Shown here: one piece after another, positions 27,677-37,938 of the stretch
How positions within the stretch are numbered: position 1 is the first letter of the stretch
How the letters are laid out: each line of letters starts with the position of its first letter
DNA from: Picochlorum sp. 'celeri'
Lineage: Eukaryota; Chlorophyta; Trebouxiophyceae
Direction of reading: 5' to 3'
Length of the DNA: 64,000 nt
Assembly: GCA_010909725.1 (NCBI GenBank)
Contig: JAACMV010000022.1
Location: 1,178,001-1,242,000, forward strand
The notes under the pieces: model-generated
What the model was told of the DNA's origin: nothing
Database searches by the model: none
The model's input: the letters and a program-made list of their open reading frames with translations, nothing else
Position numbers and translations under genes: made by a program

Positions 27677-28027
27677 ATTTACGCGAGCGAGCGATAGATG
27701 TTGATTCTTTTTTCAAGATAATTTTGAGTATTTTTATAGTATGTGTAATCATGTATCATGAATTTGCGTGATTCTGCTGCTACCTTGTAGGCGACAAGGT
27801 GACATCGAGAAACGCCTTGAAGTTTGAAGGTTCTCGTACCTGAACCACTATAATATGATATTCATCCATCCTTTTTCCGTTCAATAATTTGGATAGTTTG
27901 GATAATCATATCTGATTCGGGGTTGAGTATCAGCAACAAATACAGTACAGTCCGGTGACATAGCGAGCGAGATAGGATTGAATAGATGCTGGTGCTGTAA
28001 CCCACACGAATTAATTAGATTGATAAA
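27677..28027. other. 351-bp region between the Fanzor element and DAG lipase
   Basis: No gene is visible. It begins with ATTTACGCGAGCGAGCGATA, which would be the resident guide sequence if the fRNA model is right. It also probably contains the promoter and short 5' leader of the lipase gene, with an AT-rich patch near 28010-28027. Confidence 0.45.
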
Positions 28028-31000
28028 ATGCCTCAGTTGCGGATGCTTGGACGCCGTTGGCGGCTTGCGAGCGATATGCTGCCACTCATGGCGATTGTTT
28101 TTGTCATCATTCACGTTGCCATCCTGGTTCCAGTGTTCACCATGTATGCGGTTGGAAGGGGTGGTTATTCGTGTCCACAGGAGAGTCTCGTGGAAGGTTC
28201 TATTTTGGCAACACTTCTATGTCACCTGATCGCATTGGTTCATGACGCCGTGATGGTGGTTGTTGGCTTGAGAGGAGGGCCTTTTGAGGAGAAGAAGAGG
28301 AGGTCCATGTCGACCATGATGGTGTCGCGAATCTTTTTGTACCTGCTGACTTTGGCAGCCGTGATTTTGTCGACTGTTGTGGTATATAGTCCCAGTGTGC
28401 AGGACAATTGCTTTGCAGGAGATCCATGCAAAGCAGTTGCTGGTGTGTGTGAGAATGGAAGGCTCATAGAGGCGTGCAGAATTGCATATGAGTTGTCTCC
28501 GAGGGAGCTTCAAGTGTGTCGAACCGAGTGGTTCAATTTAGCGGCAACGTATGCTGTGGTAAATTATAATGCCTCGTACCTGCCACATTACCCAGATGGA
28601 GGCATCACCTATGACGGCATATGCAATGTATCCATGACGGCAGTGTCTGAAGCATTCAAGAAATGGCAAGAGGAGACTGGGCAATATTTCCCGACATACA
28701 GAGAATCAATTCTTCCAGGGCAGCCAGGAGACGATGCAGTATACGTAGGTACCATTTGGGCAGATGATATGGGCATGGTGGCAGAGAATGCCACATGGAA
28801 TGGGTGCCTTGGCGATGGCTGCCAGGGTATAGCAGCTGCTCCGAGCGAATGCCCGGGATACAATGCACTGATTGCTTTTGGAGAAGATAGTCCGCTGTAT
28901 AAGGATGCGCAAGGCGTTGTTTGGGGTTCTTGGGCAATATTGATCCTGGTGCTTGCCATTTTCATCTTCTCATTCAATGCATTCCCAGATTATTCCAAAC
29001 AAGAGAGTTGGACAGGCTCGGTGCGAAGTTTGTCCAGAATGCTTTGTTTCTCTTCCCTGCTTGACTCGATCAAAACAGAGGACGGTAGTACTGCGGCTGA
29101 AGGTCTGGGCGAATTGCTGTTTAAATTCTTTGGAAGCATTGACTTGGATGTGACGGATCAAATTTTAGGATTATATCTTGTGTCAGAGAGACAACAATGG
29201 AGGAGATTTACGGTGGCAACAAATGTGCTCAGCTCGTATGGGTACGAGTACACACGCAAACGCAGAGGTTTGAGCTGCTGTCGTGGGTCCTTGTTGAAGA
29301 GGAAGAAGGCCCTCAAGTCTCGACTGCAGTCATCCTTGGACGGGGAATCTCTTGGTGTGGAAGTTAGAAAACTGGTTCCCTGCCCAGAATCTTTCTCAGC
29401 GTCGTATGAAATTTCTTTTTTATCGCCAAAAATGTACCATAGCTTTGCGAGGCTAGCGGGAGAAGATGTAGAGGTTATACAGTCAATGTGGTCAGCGCCA
29501 CAACAAGAGCACATTGAATCAGACAAGACTGTTGCTTCACAAGCAGCCATGAGAACACTCCAAACTATGACGCTTGAGTTTGATTCGACGACATTTTTGA
29601 CACCAGCCAAATTTTCTCATGGTGCTTTTGAACCACAAATATCTGCTCCTGCAGCAGCAGATGTATACCTTGGCAGTCCGACAAGCTATGTGCCGAAAGA
29701 AACTCTGGAGGACTGCCTAAAACTCTCATGGTTTGCGAAGGCGTCGTATGGCCTTCAGACGGTGAAATGGAAGGATGCCAAAACAGGGAACTGGTGCTTG
29801 GACACACTTGACATGTGCCTTGATTGCCTCAAGTCTATTGGCGCAAAGGTTGTGGTGAAGAATCATTTTAGGAAGAGGAATCTTAACGCAATCATCAATT
29901 ACACAGGAATTGATCCAGCAGATATCCTTCATGTGTCGTACACAAATACTGCAATGGGAATTTTGCCCTACATGGTTGTCGTTGACAGATCATCACAGAA
30001 CATCATCATCTCTGTCAGGGGAACGGTAAATACAGCGGACTTGATCACGGACCTCATGAGTCATCCAAAGGACTGTAGCTCAAGTTTGCCTGAATGGGTG
30101 TTAAGAGAAATCTATGGCAGTGAGCATGGAGGGGATCATCACGGAACCAAGATCTACTGTCATGGTGGCATCTTGTCATCAGCAAAGGCAATACTGGCAG
30201 ATCTGGATTCGAAGGATCTTTTGACTGCCATGGAGGGTGTCACACGCAGTTTCGATGACGAAAGTATTCTCGAAACGCTTGGCGGTGTGGATGGGAGAAT
30301 TCATAGGGAGGTGATTGATGATCTGGGCCAAGAAGATGACGTTTGTCTGCCTCTTGGAAGAGCTCAATCAGTCGTGCACGAAGCAGCAGAGAAAGGTTGG
30401 GGACTCGTCGTCACAGGCCACTCATTGGGTGCCGCCGTTGCAAGTATTGTTTCGTTTAGCCTGATTGAGAGGTTCAGTTTTGCCCGTTGCGTTGTCTTCA
30501 ATCCGCCTGGAGGAGTCATGGACCCAAGACTTGCGGAGCTATCTAACAAATTCTGTACATCAGTCGTAGTTGGATTCGATGGAATATCTAGATTGTCCAT
30601 TTCAAACGTCAGAATGGTGATTGATGACATGGTCCTTGCGCTGGGGCGATGCAAGAGGGCAAAACTGGCTGTCTTCTGTGATGCCATACTCGGGAGAAGA
30701 GAGGATCCGTCATCCGCCCCTCCGACCTTCTGTGATTTTCAAAGCATAGATGATGAGGCAAAATCAATTATATCTCTGTACCTCGAAACCTCGCGACTGC
30801 ATGCCACTGGCGAGACTGACATTCCTTTGCACCCTCCTGGCAAAATTGTCTTCTTGAGGCCGCATTACGATATGGGTTCTTCAAAGCCGCCAAGCACGTG
30901 GGACGCGCTGTATGTCAGGAGAGAAGACCTAATGGATGAAGGAATACTCATATTGAAAGAGATGCTAGTGCATCATCACATTTATGCTTTGCAAGAAGCC

Positions 31001-31033
31001 CTGCAAGCAGCAATGAAGCATGGAGATCCTTAG
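28028..31033 (+). CDS. sn-1-specific diacylglycerol lipase (DAGL-like), multi-pass
   Basis: A single exon of 1001 residues with an ATG start. Four predicted membrane helices lie near residues 20-45, 60-80, 100-125 and 295-320, with a Cys-rich lumenal loop between the third and fourth (CFAGDPCKAVAGVCENG). The class 3 lipase domain starts at LHVSYTNTAMGILPYMVVVD. The nucleophile Ser799 is in VVTGHSLGAAVASIVSF, with SVRGTVNTADLITDLMSHP ahead of it. Human DAGL-alpha has the same order: four membrane helices, then lipase. It would release monoacylglycerol and a fatty acid from diacylglycerol at a cell membrane. An insertion (residues ~710-780) separates the lipase segments, as in animal DAGL. Confidence 0.85.
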   Translation: MPQLRMLGRRWRLASDMLPLMAIVFVIIHVAILVPVFTMYAVGRGGYSCPQESLVEGSILATLLCHLIALVHDAVMVVVGLRGGPFEEKKRRSMSTMMVSRIFLYLLTLAAVILSTVVVYSPSVQDNCFAGDPCKAVAGVCENGRLIEACRIAYELSPRELQVCRTEWFNLAATYAVVNYNASYLPHYPDGGITYDGICNVSMTAVSEAFKKWQEETGQYFPTYRESILPGQPGDDAVYVGTIWADDMGMVAENATWNGCLGDGCQGIAAAPSECPGYNALIAFGEDSPLYKDAQGVVWGSWAILILVLAIFIFSFNAFPDYSKQESWTGSVRSLSRMLCFSSLLDSIKTEDGSTAAEGLGELLFKFFGSIDLDVTDQILGLYLVSERQQWRRFTVATNVLSSYGYEYTRKRRGLSCCRGSLLKRKKALKSRLQSSLDGESLGVEVRKLVPCPESFSASYEISFLSPKMYHSFARLAGEDVEVIQSMWSAPQQEHIESDKTVASQAAMRTLQTMTLEFDSTTFLTPAKFSHGAFEPQISAPAAADVYLGSPTSYVPKETLEDCLKLSWFAKASYGLQTVKWKDAKTGNWCLDTLDMCLDCLKSIGAKVVVKNHFRKRNLNAIINYTGIDPADILHVSYTNTAMGILPYMVVVDRSSQNIIISVRGTVNTADLITDLMSHPKDCSSSLPEWVLREIYGSEHGGDHHGTKIYCHGGILSSAKAILADLDSKDLLTAMEGVTRSFDDESILETLGGVDGRIHREVIDDLGQEDDVCLPLGRAQSVVHEAAEKGWGLVVTGHSLGAAVASIVSFSLIERFSFARCVVFNPPGGVMDPRLAELSNKFCTSVVVGFDGISRLSISNVRMVIDDMVLALGRCKRAKLAVFCDAILGRREDPSSAPPTFCDFQSIDDEAKSIISLYLETSRLHATGETDIPLHPPGKIVFLRPHYDMGSSKPPSTWDALYVRREDLMDEGILILKEMLVHHHIYALQEALQAAMKHGDP

Positions 31034-31068
31034 GGCCTTTGAGATCAAGTTTTTTTTACACATTTTAT

Positions 31069-32489
31069 TCATTTGATATTGTATACTTCCTTTACTTTTT
31101 TTATGAAGTCACTTTTTTCAACGCAATTTTGGCATTTTGTATCTCTTCCTGCCAAAAGTTGCTTCAACTGAGACACCTTCATTTTTGAAAAGTCTGTGGA
31201 TTCATCAACTTGTATCGCTTCTGCACACTTTTTACCTGAATAGAATGAATTCAGCCATTTCACAAGCTTTGTATTTTTCACCTCTCCAGAATACGCCACG
31301 GTGGAGCGGACGTCTCCTCCACAAATTGCCACAACATGGGGATAGGTAGGAATACTAAATTTGCCATTGGAAGCCAGGTGTGAGGACTTTCTTACCTCTG
31401 CAAAAGATATTCTTCCCCTGTAACGCATAGCTAAAGATTTGTATAATGCGCTCGTCTTGTCTTTTGCTGAGAAAAGTACGACTCCAATCCCCCACCGTGC
31501 AGTCTTGGAGGACAGTGTGGTCTTCAGGTAGGCTTCCAAATCAGAATCCGTTTTGAGCGTGCTGATCAGGTCATTTGGGAGCAGGCTAAGGCCCCAATTT
31601 GTCAATGCACTCGCCGACCTATCTCCATTATAATCTACCCAACGTCCATTTTTATATGCCTTGATCGTAGGGTATCCCTGGATGCCCTGACCTTGACAAA
31701 GTGCCTTTTGCTCATCGCAGTTTACAGCAGCCACGCGTATGACTCCGTGAAGCGACTCTGCGACTTTTCGCCATTTACTCGCAAGATTCTTGCAATGTCC
31801 ACTGCAATCACATTTTTTGTGTAGCACTTGTCAGAGTCTTGTCCGAAAACATCATGTACCAAGAAAAACAATGAAGACACATACCACCATGGAGCGTAAA
31901 ACTCAACAAGCCACACCCAGCCTTCCCCGTCTCCTTCCGGCATGGTATCCTCGTCAAGCTCTTGAACCAGGGCATCCTTCTCATAAAAGCTACCTTGGCG
32001 AGGTTGCTGCCTCTGTTGCTGCCTGAACCCACCATTGCCACCAGGAAACCCTTGTCCTCCAAACTGGAAGCGGACATTTCCCCCAGGGAAGCCTCCCCCG
32101 AACACAGTCTCGAAAATGTTGAAAGGGTCTCCATGAGCAAAGCCACCCCCATGGAAACCGCCGCCGCCGCCACCCCCTCCTTCCTTCAAACCCTCTTCCC
32201 CAAACCTGTCATAGACAGCTCTCTTCTCAGAATCGGTCAACACCTCATATGCTGCTGCAATGGCCTTAAATTTCTCCTCGGCTTCTGGATTATCAGGATT
32301 TCTATCAGGATGGTATTTGAGAGCCTGTCTCCTGTAGGCCTTTTTGATCGTGGCCTCTTCGGCGTCTGGAGCAACGCCGAGCAAGTCGTAGTACTTTGTG
32401 TCTCTCACACCCAGCACGACCTGCTGCTGCGACAGCAACAACACCAGGATGACGAACAGAGCCTTGCCATTGGAATTCAACAACTTCAT
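31069..32489 (-). CDS. ER DnaJ-thioredoxin protein (ERdj5/DNAJC16-like)
   Basis: Two exons, 31885-32489 and 31069-31801, give 445 residues; the 83-nt intron (GTATGT...TTGCAG) splits the thioredoxin active site. A signal peptide ([18 protein letters not shown]) is followed by a J domain with the HPD motif ([19 protein letters not shown]), a Gly/Phe-rich linker ([14 protein letters not shown]), and a thioredoxin domain with [17 protein letters not shown] second thioredoxin-like fold without an active site follows, then a C-terminal helical module with CQNC ([20 protein letters not shown]), like that of MANF/ARMET. It would assist disulfide handling and folding in the ER lumen. No KDEL is present. 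TGTAA lies 8 nt after the stop. Confidence 0.88.
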
Positions 32490-32849
32490 GATATCCTATT
32501 AACACATGAAGATAGGTCAATCTCAAAATGCGATGCGCTCCGCTGACAGATCACCTTTCAACGTGGAAGGACTCGAACCAGAATTGACTCTCCGGCCCCC
32601 AGAACTAGCTCGACACAATGCAGGTGCAGGCAGGTCGATCCCACTCTTCAATAATTAAGTCTTCGTTGAAATATTGGGGAGGCCGGTGAAATAGACAACC
32701 AATTGGGGCCACACACGAGGCCTCAACGTTTTAAAAGAAAGTTGGAATACTTTATCATATCATCTATTTAAGAAACTTCCTGCTCCGCTCGAAATGCCTC
32801 ACAATTCGAGTGGTAGTGGTATAAAATTCCCATCAAAGGCATAAGAACC
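32490..32849. other. 360-bp divergent intergenic region
   Basis: This presumably contains the promoters of the DnaJ-thioredoxin and phosphomannomutase genes. A GGTTCGAGTCC on the minus strand (32569-32579) resembles a tRNA B box, but no tRNA fold can be built around it. Nothing else could be supported. Confidence 0.45.
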
Positions 32850-33743
32850 ATGGCTGGGGAGAAGAGAGATCGAAGTAAGGTGCTCGCGCTCTTCGACGTC
32901 GATGGCACGTTGACCGAGGCTCGCAAGGTACGGGGGCGAGATCGATCGGAGCAAAGACTCGTTTTTTGTATTTTATGGATGCATCATGCATGTTGACTCT
33001 TCGAAGTTGTGGTGGGATCGCGTGGTTGTGTCACCTTGGACCTCAACGCTGGTCGGTGCTGCCTGCAGGGTATCCAGCAGCCTATGATTGATATGATGAA
33101 GGAGCTCCGATCAAAGATAACCATCGGGACGGTCGGAGGTTCCGACCTGGTGAAGCAGATTGAGCAACTGGGGAAGACGGTGCTGACTGACTTTGATTAC
33201 TGCTTTAGTGAGAATGGCTTGGTTGCATACAAGAATGGAGAAATGCTGGCAAAGCAGTCTCTCAGCAAGTATCTCGGCGAAGATACCCTAAAGAAAATTA
33301 TCAATTTCATGCTCGGGTACATGGCGAAAATCGACAACATACCGGTCAAGAGGGGTACATTCATTGAGTTCAGAAATGGCATGCTGAATGTCTCACCCAT
33401 TGGGCGCAACTGCAGTCAAGAGGAGAGAGACGCATTTGAAAAGTTTGACTTAGAGCACAATATTCGGAAAGATTTTGTGGAAGCGCTGAAAAAGGAATTT
33501 CCAGATGTGGACTTGTGTTACTCAATTGGAGGCCAGATTTCCTTTGATGTGTTCCCAACAGGGTGGGATAAGACGTATTGCTTACAGTTTGTCAAGGATG
33601 ATTTCGATGAGATTCACTTTTTTGGAGATAAGACATTCGAGGGAGGAAATGATTATGAAATATACACGTGCCCTGATACCATAGGGCACACAGTGACTGG
33701 TCCAGAGGACACCATTAGGCAGCTCAAAGAGCTCTTCTTCTAA
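32850..33743 (+). CDS. PMM: Phosphomannomutase
   Basis: Two exons, 32850-32927 and 33069-33743, give 250 residues; the 141-nt intron (GTACGG...CTGCAG) is phase 0. It converts mannose-6-phosphate to mannose-1-phosphate for GDP-mannose, glycosylation and, in plants, ascorbate synthesis. The HAD nucleophile motif is [13 protein letters not shown] (Asp16, Asp18). Other family blocks are [65 protein letters not shown] and [18 protein letters not shown]. Length matches eukaryotic PMM (~250). It is probably cytosolic; no presequence is seen. Confidence 0.96.
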
Positions 33744-33842
33744 GGAGCTTTTATCACATGTTCATGCGGCGGATGTTTTGCCATGTACCAACCGGTTACT
33801 TATATGAACTGGCACTATGTAATCTGGATACACCTAGACGAT

Positions 33843-33916
33843 AGATCGATCTCGAGATCAGACTGCTGTCCAGCTGGACAGCAATTGCAGCAATTGCATG
33901 GCTGAGCAATGCTCAC
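33843..33916. repeat. Cluster of adjacent palindromes upstream of mitochondrial EF-G
   Basis: It includes AGATCGATCT (33843-33852), GATCTCGAGATC (33848-33859), TGCTGTCCAGCTGGACAGCA (33864-33883), two GCAATTGC (33881-33888 and 33890-33897) and TGAGCA-A-TGCTCA just after. It lies between the PMM stop and the EF-G start. Confidence 0.75.
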
Positions 33917-34010
33917 CCTGGGCGTAATATGAGCAATCCATCGTTCCATGTGAACTATATTTGATTATTTTATTCTGTAAAAGTCCTGAAAGAGGGTCGA
34001 TTATTTATCG

Positions 34011-36317
34011 ATGGCTCAGGTTGTCGTCCAGAGACTACGGAGTCTCCGCTCTCTGCGGCTACAGTCTGTCGCATCCACAGAAGCACTCCTTGGGTCTTTG
34101 AACGAACACATCTTTGAAAACACACCAGGTCGGACAAGTGCAAGCCTGACCTCGTTCTTTTCAGGCCCTCAGAGTGGCCACTGGTTACTGAGTCGACAGT
34201 ATTCCTCGCTTCCTGCTCAAAATGAGGATACACAAGAATCGGATTTATCCAAGATACGAAACATAGGTATATCAGCTCATATTGATAGTGGAAAGACGAC
34301 GTTGACGGAAAGGATCCTTTTCTACACTGGGAGGATTCATGCCATTCATGAGGTCAGAGGGAAAGATGGAGTGGGGGCTAAGATGGATTCCATGGATCTG
34401 GAGAGGGAGAAAGGCATCACCATTCAGTCTGCTGCAACATACTGTAAATGGAAGGACACCCAGATCAACATTATTGATACCCCTGGGCACGTTGATTTCA
34501 CTATTGAAGTAGAGAGGGCACTTCGGGTGCTGGATGGTGCCATCCTCGTATTATGTTCCGTTGGGGGTGTTCAGTCGCAGTCTATCACAGTAGATAGGCA
34601 GATGCGTCGGTATGATGTCCCGCGACTGGCGTTCATCAATAAGTTGGACAGAGCTGGGGCAGACCCTTTCAGGGTGATCAGGCAGTTGCGAGAGAAACTC
34701 CGGCTGAATGCTGCAGCCGTGCAATACCCGATTGGCTTGGAAGAATCACACACCGGTGTAGTAGACTTGATAAAGATGCAGGCCTTTAAGTTCAGTGGGC
34801 CATCGGGGGAGACTATTGAATCCTTTGAGATTCCACATGATATCTTGGGTGAGTGCCAGGCTGCCCGCGCAGAGTTGATTGAGAGACTCGCCGAGGTGGA
34901 CGATGAGGTCGGAGAATTGTTTTTGATGGAAGAAGAAGTACCACAGGAGGTGATGACTGAGGCCATTCGAAGGTCCACGATAGCACTGGAGTTTGTCCCA
35001 GTCTTCATGGGATCCGCATTCAAGAATAAAGGAGTGCAATTGCTTCTGGACGGAGTTACCGGGTACCTTCCATGCCCTACGGACGTGAAGAATGAAGCTC
35101 TCGATTTAGACAAAGACGAAGAAAAAATGGTGATTCCGTGTGACAGAAACGGACCTTTGGTTGCTTTGGCATTCAAACTAGAGGAGGGCAAATTTGGGCA
35201 ACTGACCTATGTCCGTGTGTACTCTGGAAGGTTGAGGAAGGGTGAAATGATTACAAATTTGTCCACTGGAAAAAAGATTAAAGTACCTAGGCTTGTTCGA
35301 ATGCATTCTGACGAGTTGGAGGACGTGCAAGAGGCCTCTGCTGGCGATATCGTCGCCATGTTTGGGGTCGACTGCTCCTCTGGTGATACCTTCACTGATG
35401 GCATCAGATGCGCGATGACATCCATGAGTGTCCCTGACCCAGTGATGAGCCTTGCTGTATCCCCTCAGGCTAGAGATCAGTCGTCCAACTTTTCCAAAGC
35501 ACTGAACAGGTTCCAAAAAGAGGATCCCACATTCCGAGTGTCTCAGGACAAGGAATCAGGGGAGACCATCATTTCCGGAATGGGCGAGCTACATCTCGAA
35601 ATATACGTAGAACGTATGAAGAGAGAGTACAAAGTCGAGTGCGATGTCGGAAAACCGAGAGTCAATTATAGAGAGACCATAACCAAGAAGACTCCATTTG
35701 ATTACCTGCACAAGAAGCAGAGTGGTGGGCAAGGACAGTATGGACGGGTGACCGGATACATCGAGCCATTGCCCGCGGACTCAAAGGAGAAGTTCGTGTT
35801 TGAAAACGGCATTATTGGCAATGCGATTCCCCCGAACTATATCCCTGCAGTAGAGAAGGGCTTTGAAGAGGTGACCAACTCTGGCTCTCTTATTGGCCAT
35901 CCTGTGGAGGGCGTCAAGGTGGTTCTCACCGACGGGGCAGCCCACGCAGTGGACTCCTCCGAGCTTGCTTTTAAATTGGCAGCAATGTACGCATTCCGCT
36001 CCGCGTACCCAGACGCCTCTCCCACAGTACTTGAGCCAGTAATGGAGGTGGAGATTGTGGTCCCCAGTGAATTCCAAGGAACCGTCATCGGAGATATCAA
36101 TAGGCGCAAAGGAGTCGTCGTATCGAGCGAGCAAGAAGGGGACGATGTGATAATTCTTTCCCATGTGCCCCTCAATGAGATGTTTGGATACTCCAGCTCA
36201 CTGAGGAGTTTCACCCAAGGCAAGGGAGAATTCCAAATGACGTACCTCAATCACCAGATGGTCACATCAGATGTTTTGGCTGAGTTAACATCGCATTATA
36301 AAACAATAAAGAAATAG
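34011..36317 (+). CDS. GFM1: Mitochondrial elongation factor G (mtEF-G1)
   Basis: A single exon of 768 residues with an ATG start. A ~75-residue Arg/Ser-rich presequence with no acidic residues in its first 20 positions fits mitochondrial import. GTPase motifs are AHIDSGKTT (G1), [12 protein letters not shown] (G2), DTPGHVDF (G3) and [11 protein letters not shown] (G4). Domains II-V follow, including [20 protein letters not shown] and the C-terminal [17 protein letters not shown]. The pattern [20 protein letters not shown] is that of GFM1-type rather than plastid EF-G, which is also present in this window. It drives ribosome translocation. TGTAA lies 5 nt beyond the stop. Confidence 0.93.
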   Translation: MAQVVVQRLRSLRSLRLQSVASTEALLGSLNEHIFENTPGRTSASLTSFFSGPQSGHWLLSRQYSSLPAQNEDTQESDLSKIRNIGISAHIDSGKTTLTERILFYTGRIHAIHEVRGKDGVGAKMDSMDLEREKGITIQSAATYCKWKDTQINIIDTPGHVDFTIEVERALRVLDGAILVLCSVGGVQSQSITVDRQMRRYDVPRLAFINKLDRAGADPFRVIRQLREKLRLNAAAVQYPIGLEESHTGVVDLIKMQAFKFSGPSGETIESFEIPHDILGECQAARAELIERLAEVDDEVGELFLMEEEVPQEVMTEAIRRSTIALEFVPVFMGSAFKNKGVQLLLDGVTGYLPCPTDVKNEALDLDKDEEKMVIPCDRNGPLVALAFKLEEGKFGQLTYVRVYSGRLRKGEMITNLSTGKKIKVPRLVRMHSDELEDVQEASAGDIVAMFGVDCSSGDTFTDGIRCAMTSMSVPDPVMSLAVSPQARDQSSNFSKALNRFQKEDPTFRVSQDKESGETIISGMGELHLEIYVERMKREYKVECDVGKPRVNYRETITKKTPFDYLHKKQSGGQGQYGRVTGYIEPLPADSKEKFVFENGIIGNAIPPNYIPAVEKGFEEVTNSGSLIGHPVEGVKVVLTDGAAHAVDSSELAFKLAAMYAFRSAYPDASPTVLEPVMEVEIVVPSEFQGTVIGDINRRKGVVVSSEQEGDDVIILSHVPLNEMFGYSSSLRSFTQGKGEFQMTYLNHQMVTSDVLAELTSHYKTIKK

Positions 36318-36351
36318 ATTCTGTAATAGCCTCGAAACTCCCCACGGCACC

Positions 36352-37202
36352 ATGAAATTAGAGGACGGTGAGTGTGTCCTTGTCTCAGGTGGCACAGGTA
36401 TGCGTTTTGAAACCCCTCTGGCCTCAAAAGACCAGCTGATTGGATCACAATTACATTTCATATCTATTTTTGGATAGGGATAGTCGGAAGTGGAATTATC
36501 GATGAGCTAGTGCGATCCACGGCTGCTACTGTTGTGGCCCTCGTCAGGTGTCAGAAGGGTCCACAGCTCATACACGACATGGAAGTCTTGGGGCACGACA
36601 TTGGGGCTGTGGGTGATAGATTTGTCATTATTGAAGGCATTGATGCGTCTGGACAGATGAGCGGTCTCGTGCAAAAGATTAAAGAGTCTGGAATCAAATC
36701 TATCAACCATGTTGTCTCCTGCTTTGGTGGTGGATTTAAGAAAGGTCCCATGTCGACCTTAGGCGAGGACGATCTCCACGAGTGCGTCGATAGAAGTATG
36801 CCCCATATTCGTCTGATGAAGGAGATCTGGCCGATGATGAGGGAAAGGGCCTGTGGGCAATCAAACATGTCCTACACGTTCGTTGATGGCATGCTGGGTG
36901 AGCGATGCCATATGCCCCAGGTCGCTGGACTTTCCGTATCGAATTCGTTTTTATACGGGTGTATATTAGCATTTCAGGCAGAAAATAAGGATATAAATAT
37001 AAGAATCAATGAGGTGAGAATAGGAGTTATGGTGAGAAAAGATGCAACATCAGACCACCCTTTCATGGACAAGCATGACAGTTCCGCCGCGTATCCTGCC
37101 AGCCTCGTTGGCCGGCACGTCATTGATCTCTCATTGATGGATACAAGCGCTGATAGAGGAGTGTTTCGCATCACCTCGCAAGAACTAGGCCAACCCACCT
37201 GA
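36352..37202 (+). CDS. Short-chain dehydrogenase-like NAD(P)-binding protein
   Basis: Two exons, 36352-36397 and 36478-37202, give 256 residues. The 80-nt intron (GTATGC...TGGATAG) interrupts the nucleotide-binding motif, restored as VLVSGGTGIVGSGIIDELV. A GG-rich loop in a Rossmann fold with NHVVSCFGGGFKKGPMSTL (like NNAG) follows. The catalytic YxxxK is not clear: the expected region reads GLSVSNSFLYGCILAFQ. It could therefore be an atypical or non-catalytic SDR. The substrate is unknown. It starts 34 bp after mtEF-G and converges on UBC9 with 10 bp between them. Confidence 0.75.
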
Positions 37203-37212
37203 CACACGCGCA

Positions 37213-37866
37213 TCATACAGGTGAGGGGTATTTTTTCACCTGCTCCTTAACTTTTCTTTCGTACGTTTTCCTCCTCTGTGTAAAGTCCATAAAAGCCTCG
37301 CTTTGAGCTGGAGATTTCTCATTTGGTGTATCTAACAAATCCTGAATCCCTGTAAGAATCTGCTTCAACGTGATTGATGGTCTCCACTGCTCATCCTCAT
37401 TCAGGATGCTCAGGCAGACAGTCCCCGAGGGATAAATGTTTGGGTGGTAAAACCCTTTATCAAATGAACACTGCACATGTGTACGCATATCAGGACAGTT
37501 GTCTTGTGTATCCCCACAGAAGAACAGTCTCACCTTTGGTGGCCTTGCAGGATACTCGTTTGAAAAGCTAATTTTCAGGGGGTAATGTCCTCCCTCCCAA
37601 ATCGTCCCTTTCTTTCCAGGAATAATACAATTCCATAATTTGAGATCGACCTCCCTGCAGTACCGTTCGTTATCGCCTTCCAGCTGAGATTCAAAAAAGA
37701 GGACACACGAGGGTCTAAACACCCCAACACGTTCACCTATGCCAAGAATCACGCACCCGTTGTCTCCAACCTTTGGTTTGGCGTGAAATCCAAATGGTCG
37801 ATCCTTCCTCCACGCCTTTCGCTCTTCAATCAACCTATTTCGAGTAACACTGTTGGTTGTTGCCAT
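37213..37866 (-). CDS. UBC9: SUMO-conjugating enzyme UBC9
   Basis: Three exons, 37757-37866, 37534-37654 and 37213-37470, give 162 residues. Both introns (102 nt at 37655-37756, GTGCGT...CTGCAG; 63 nt at 37471-37533, GTGAGA...GTGCAG) are multiples of three without stop codons, so the unspliced frame is open and encodes a false 217-residue form with two insertions. Splicing restores [20 protein letters not shown] and [19 protein letters not shown], matching UBC9 exactly in spacing. The active Cys is in [11 protein letters not shown], and the SUMO-binding N-terminal helix ([19 protein letters not shown]) is present. It transfers SUMO from E1 to substrates in nucleus and cytosol. Confidence 0.94.
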   Translation of the reverse strand: MATTNSVTRNRLIEERKAWRKDRPFGFHAKPKVGDNGCVILGIGERVGVFRPSCVLFFESQLEGDNERYCREVDLKLWNCIIPGKKGTIWEGGHYPLKISFSNEYPARPPKVRLFFCGDTQDNCPDMRTHVQCSFDKGFYHPNIYPSGTVCLSILNEDEQWRPSITLKQILTGIQDLLDTPNEKSPAQSEAFMDFTQRRKTYERKVKEQVKKYPSPV

Positions 37867-37938
37867 GGTTTTGCGGGTACCGATGACGGCGCGTGATTCG
37901 AATAACTTGAAATTTAAAGATGAATAAATATATTCCCG

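Noticed and set aside
27481..27771. Second open frame overlapping the end of Fanzor and the right end
   Set aside because: It overlaps catalytic-domain coding in another frame, crosses the inverted repeat and has no protein signature.
32500..32640. tRNA-like B box GGTTCGAGTCC on the minus strand (32569-32579), including the idea of a permuted tRNA
   Set aside because: The T-stem would have only two base pairs and no matching acceptor or anticodon arm can be drawn in normal or permuted order.
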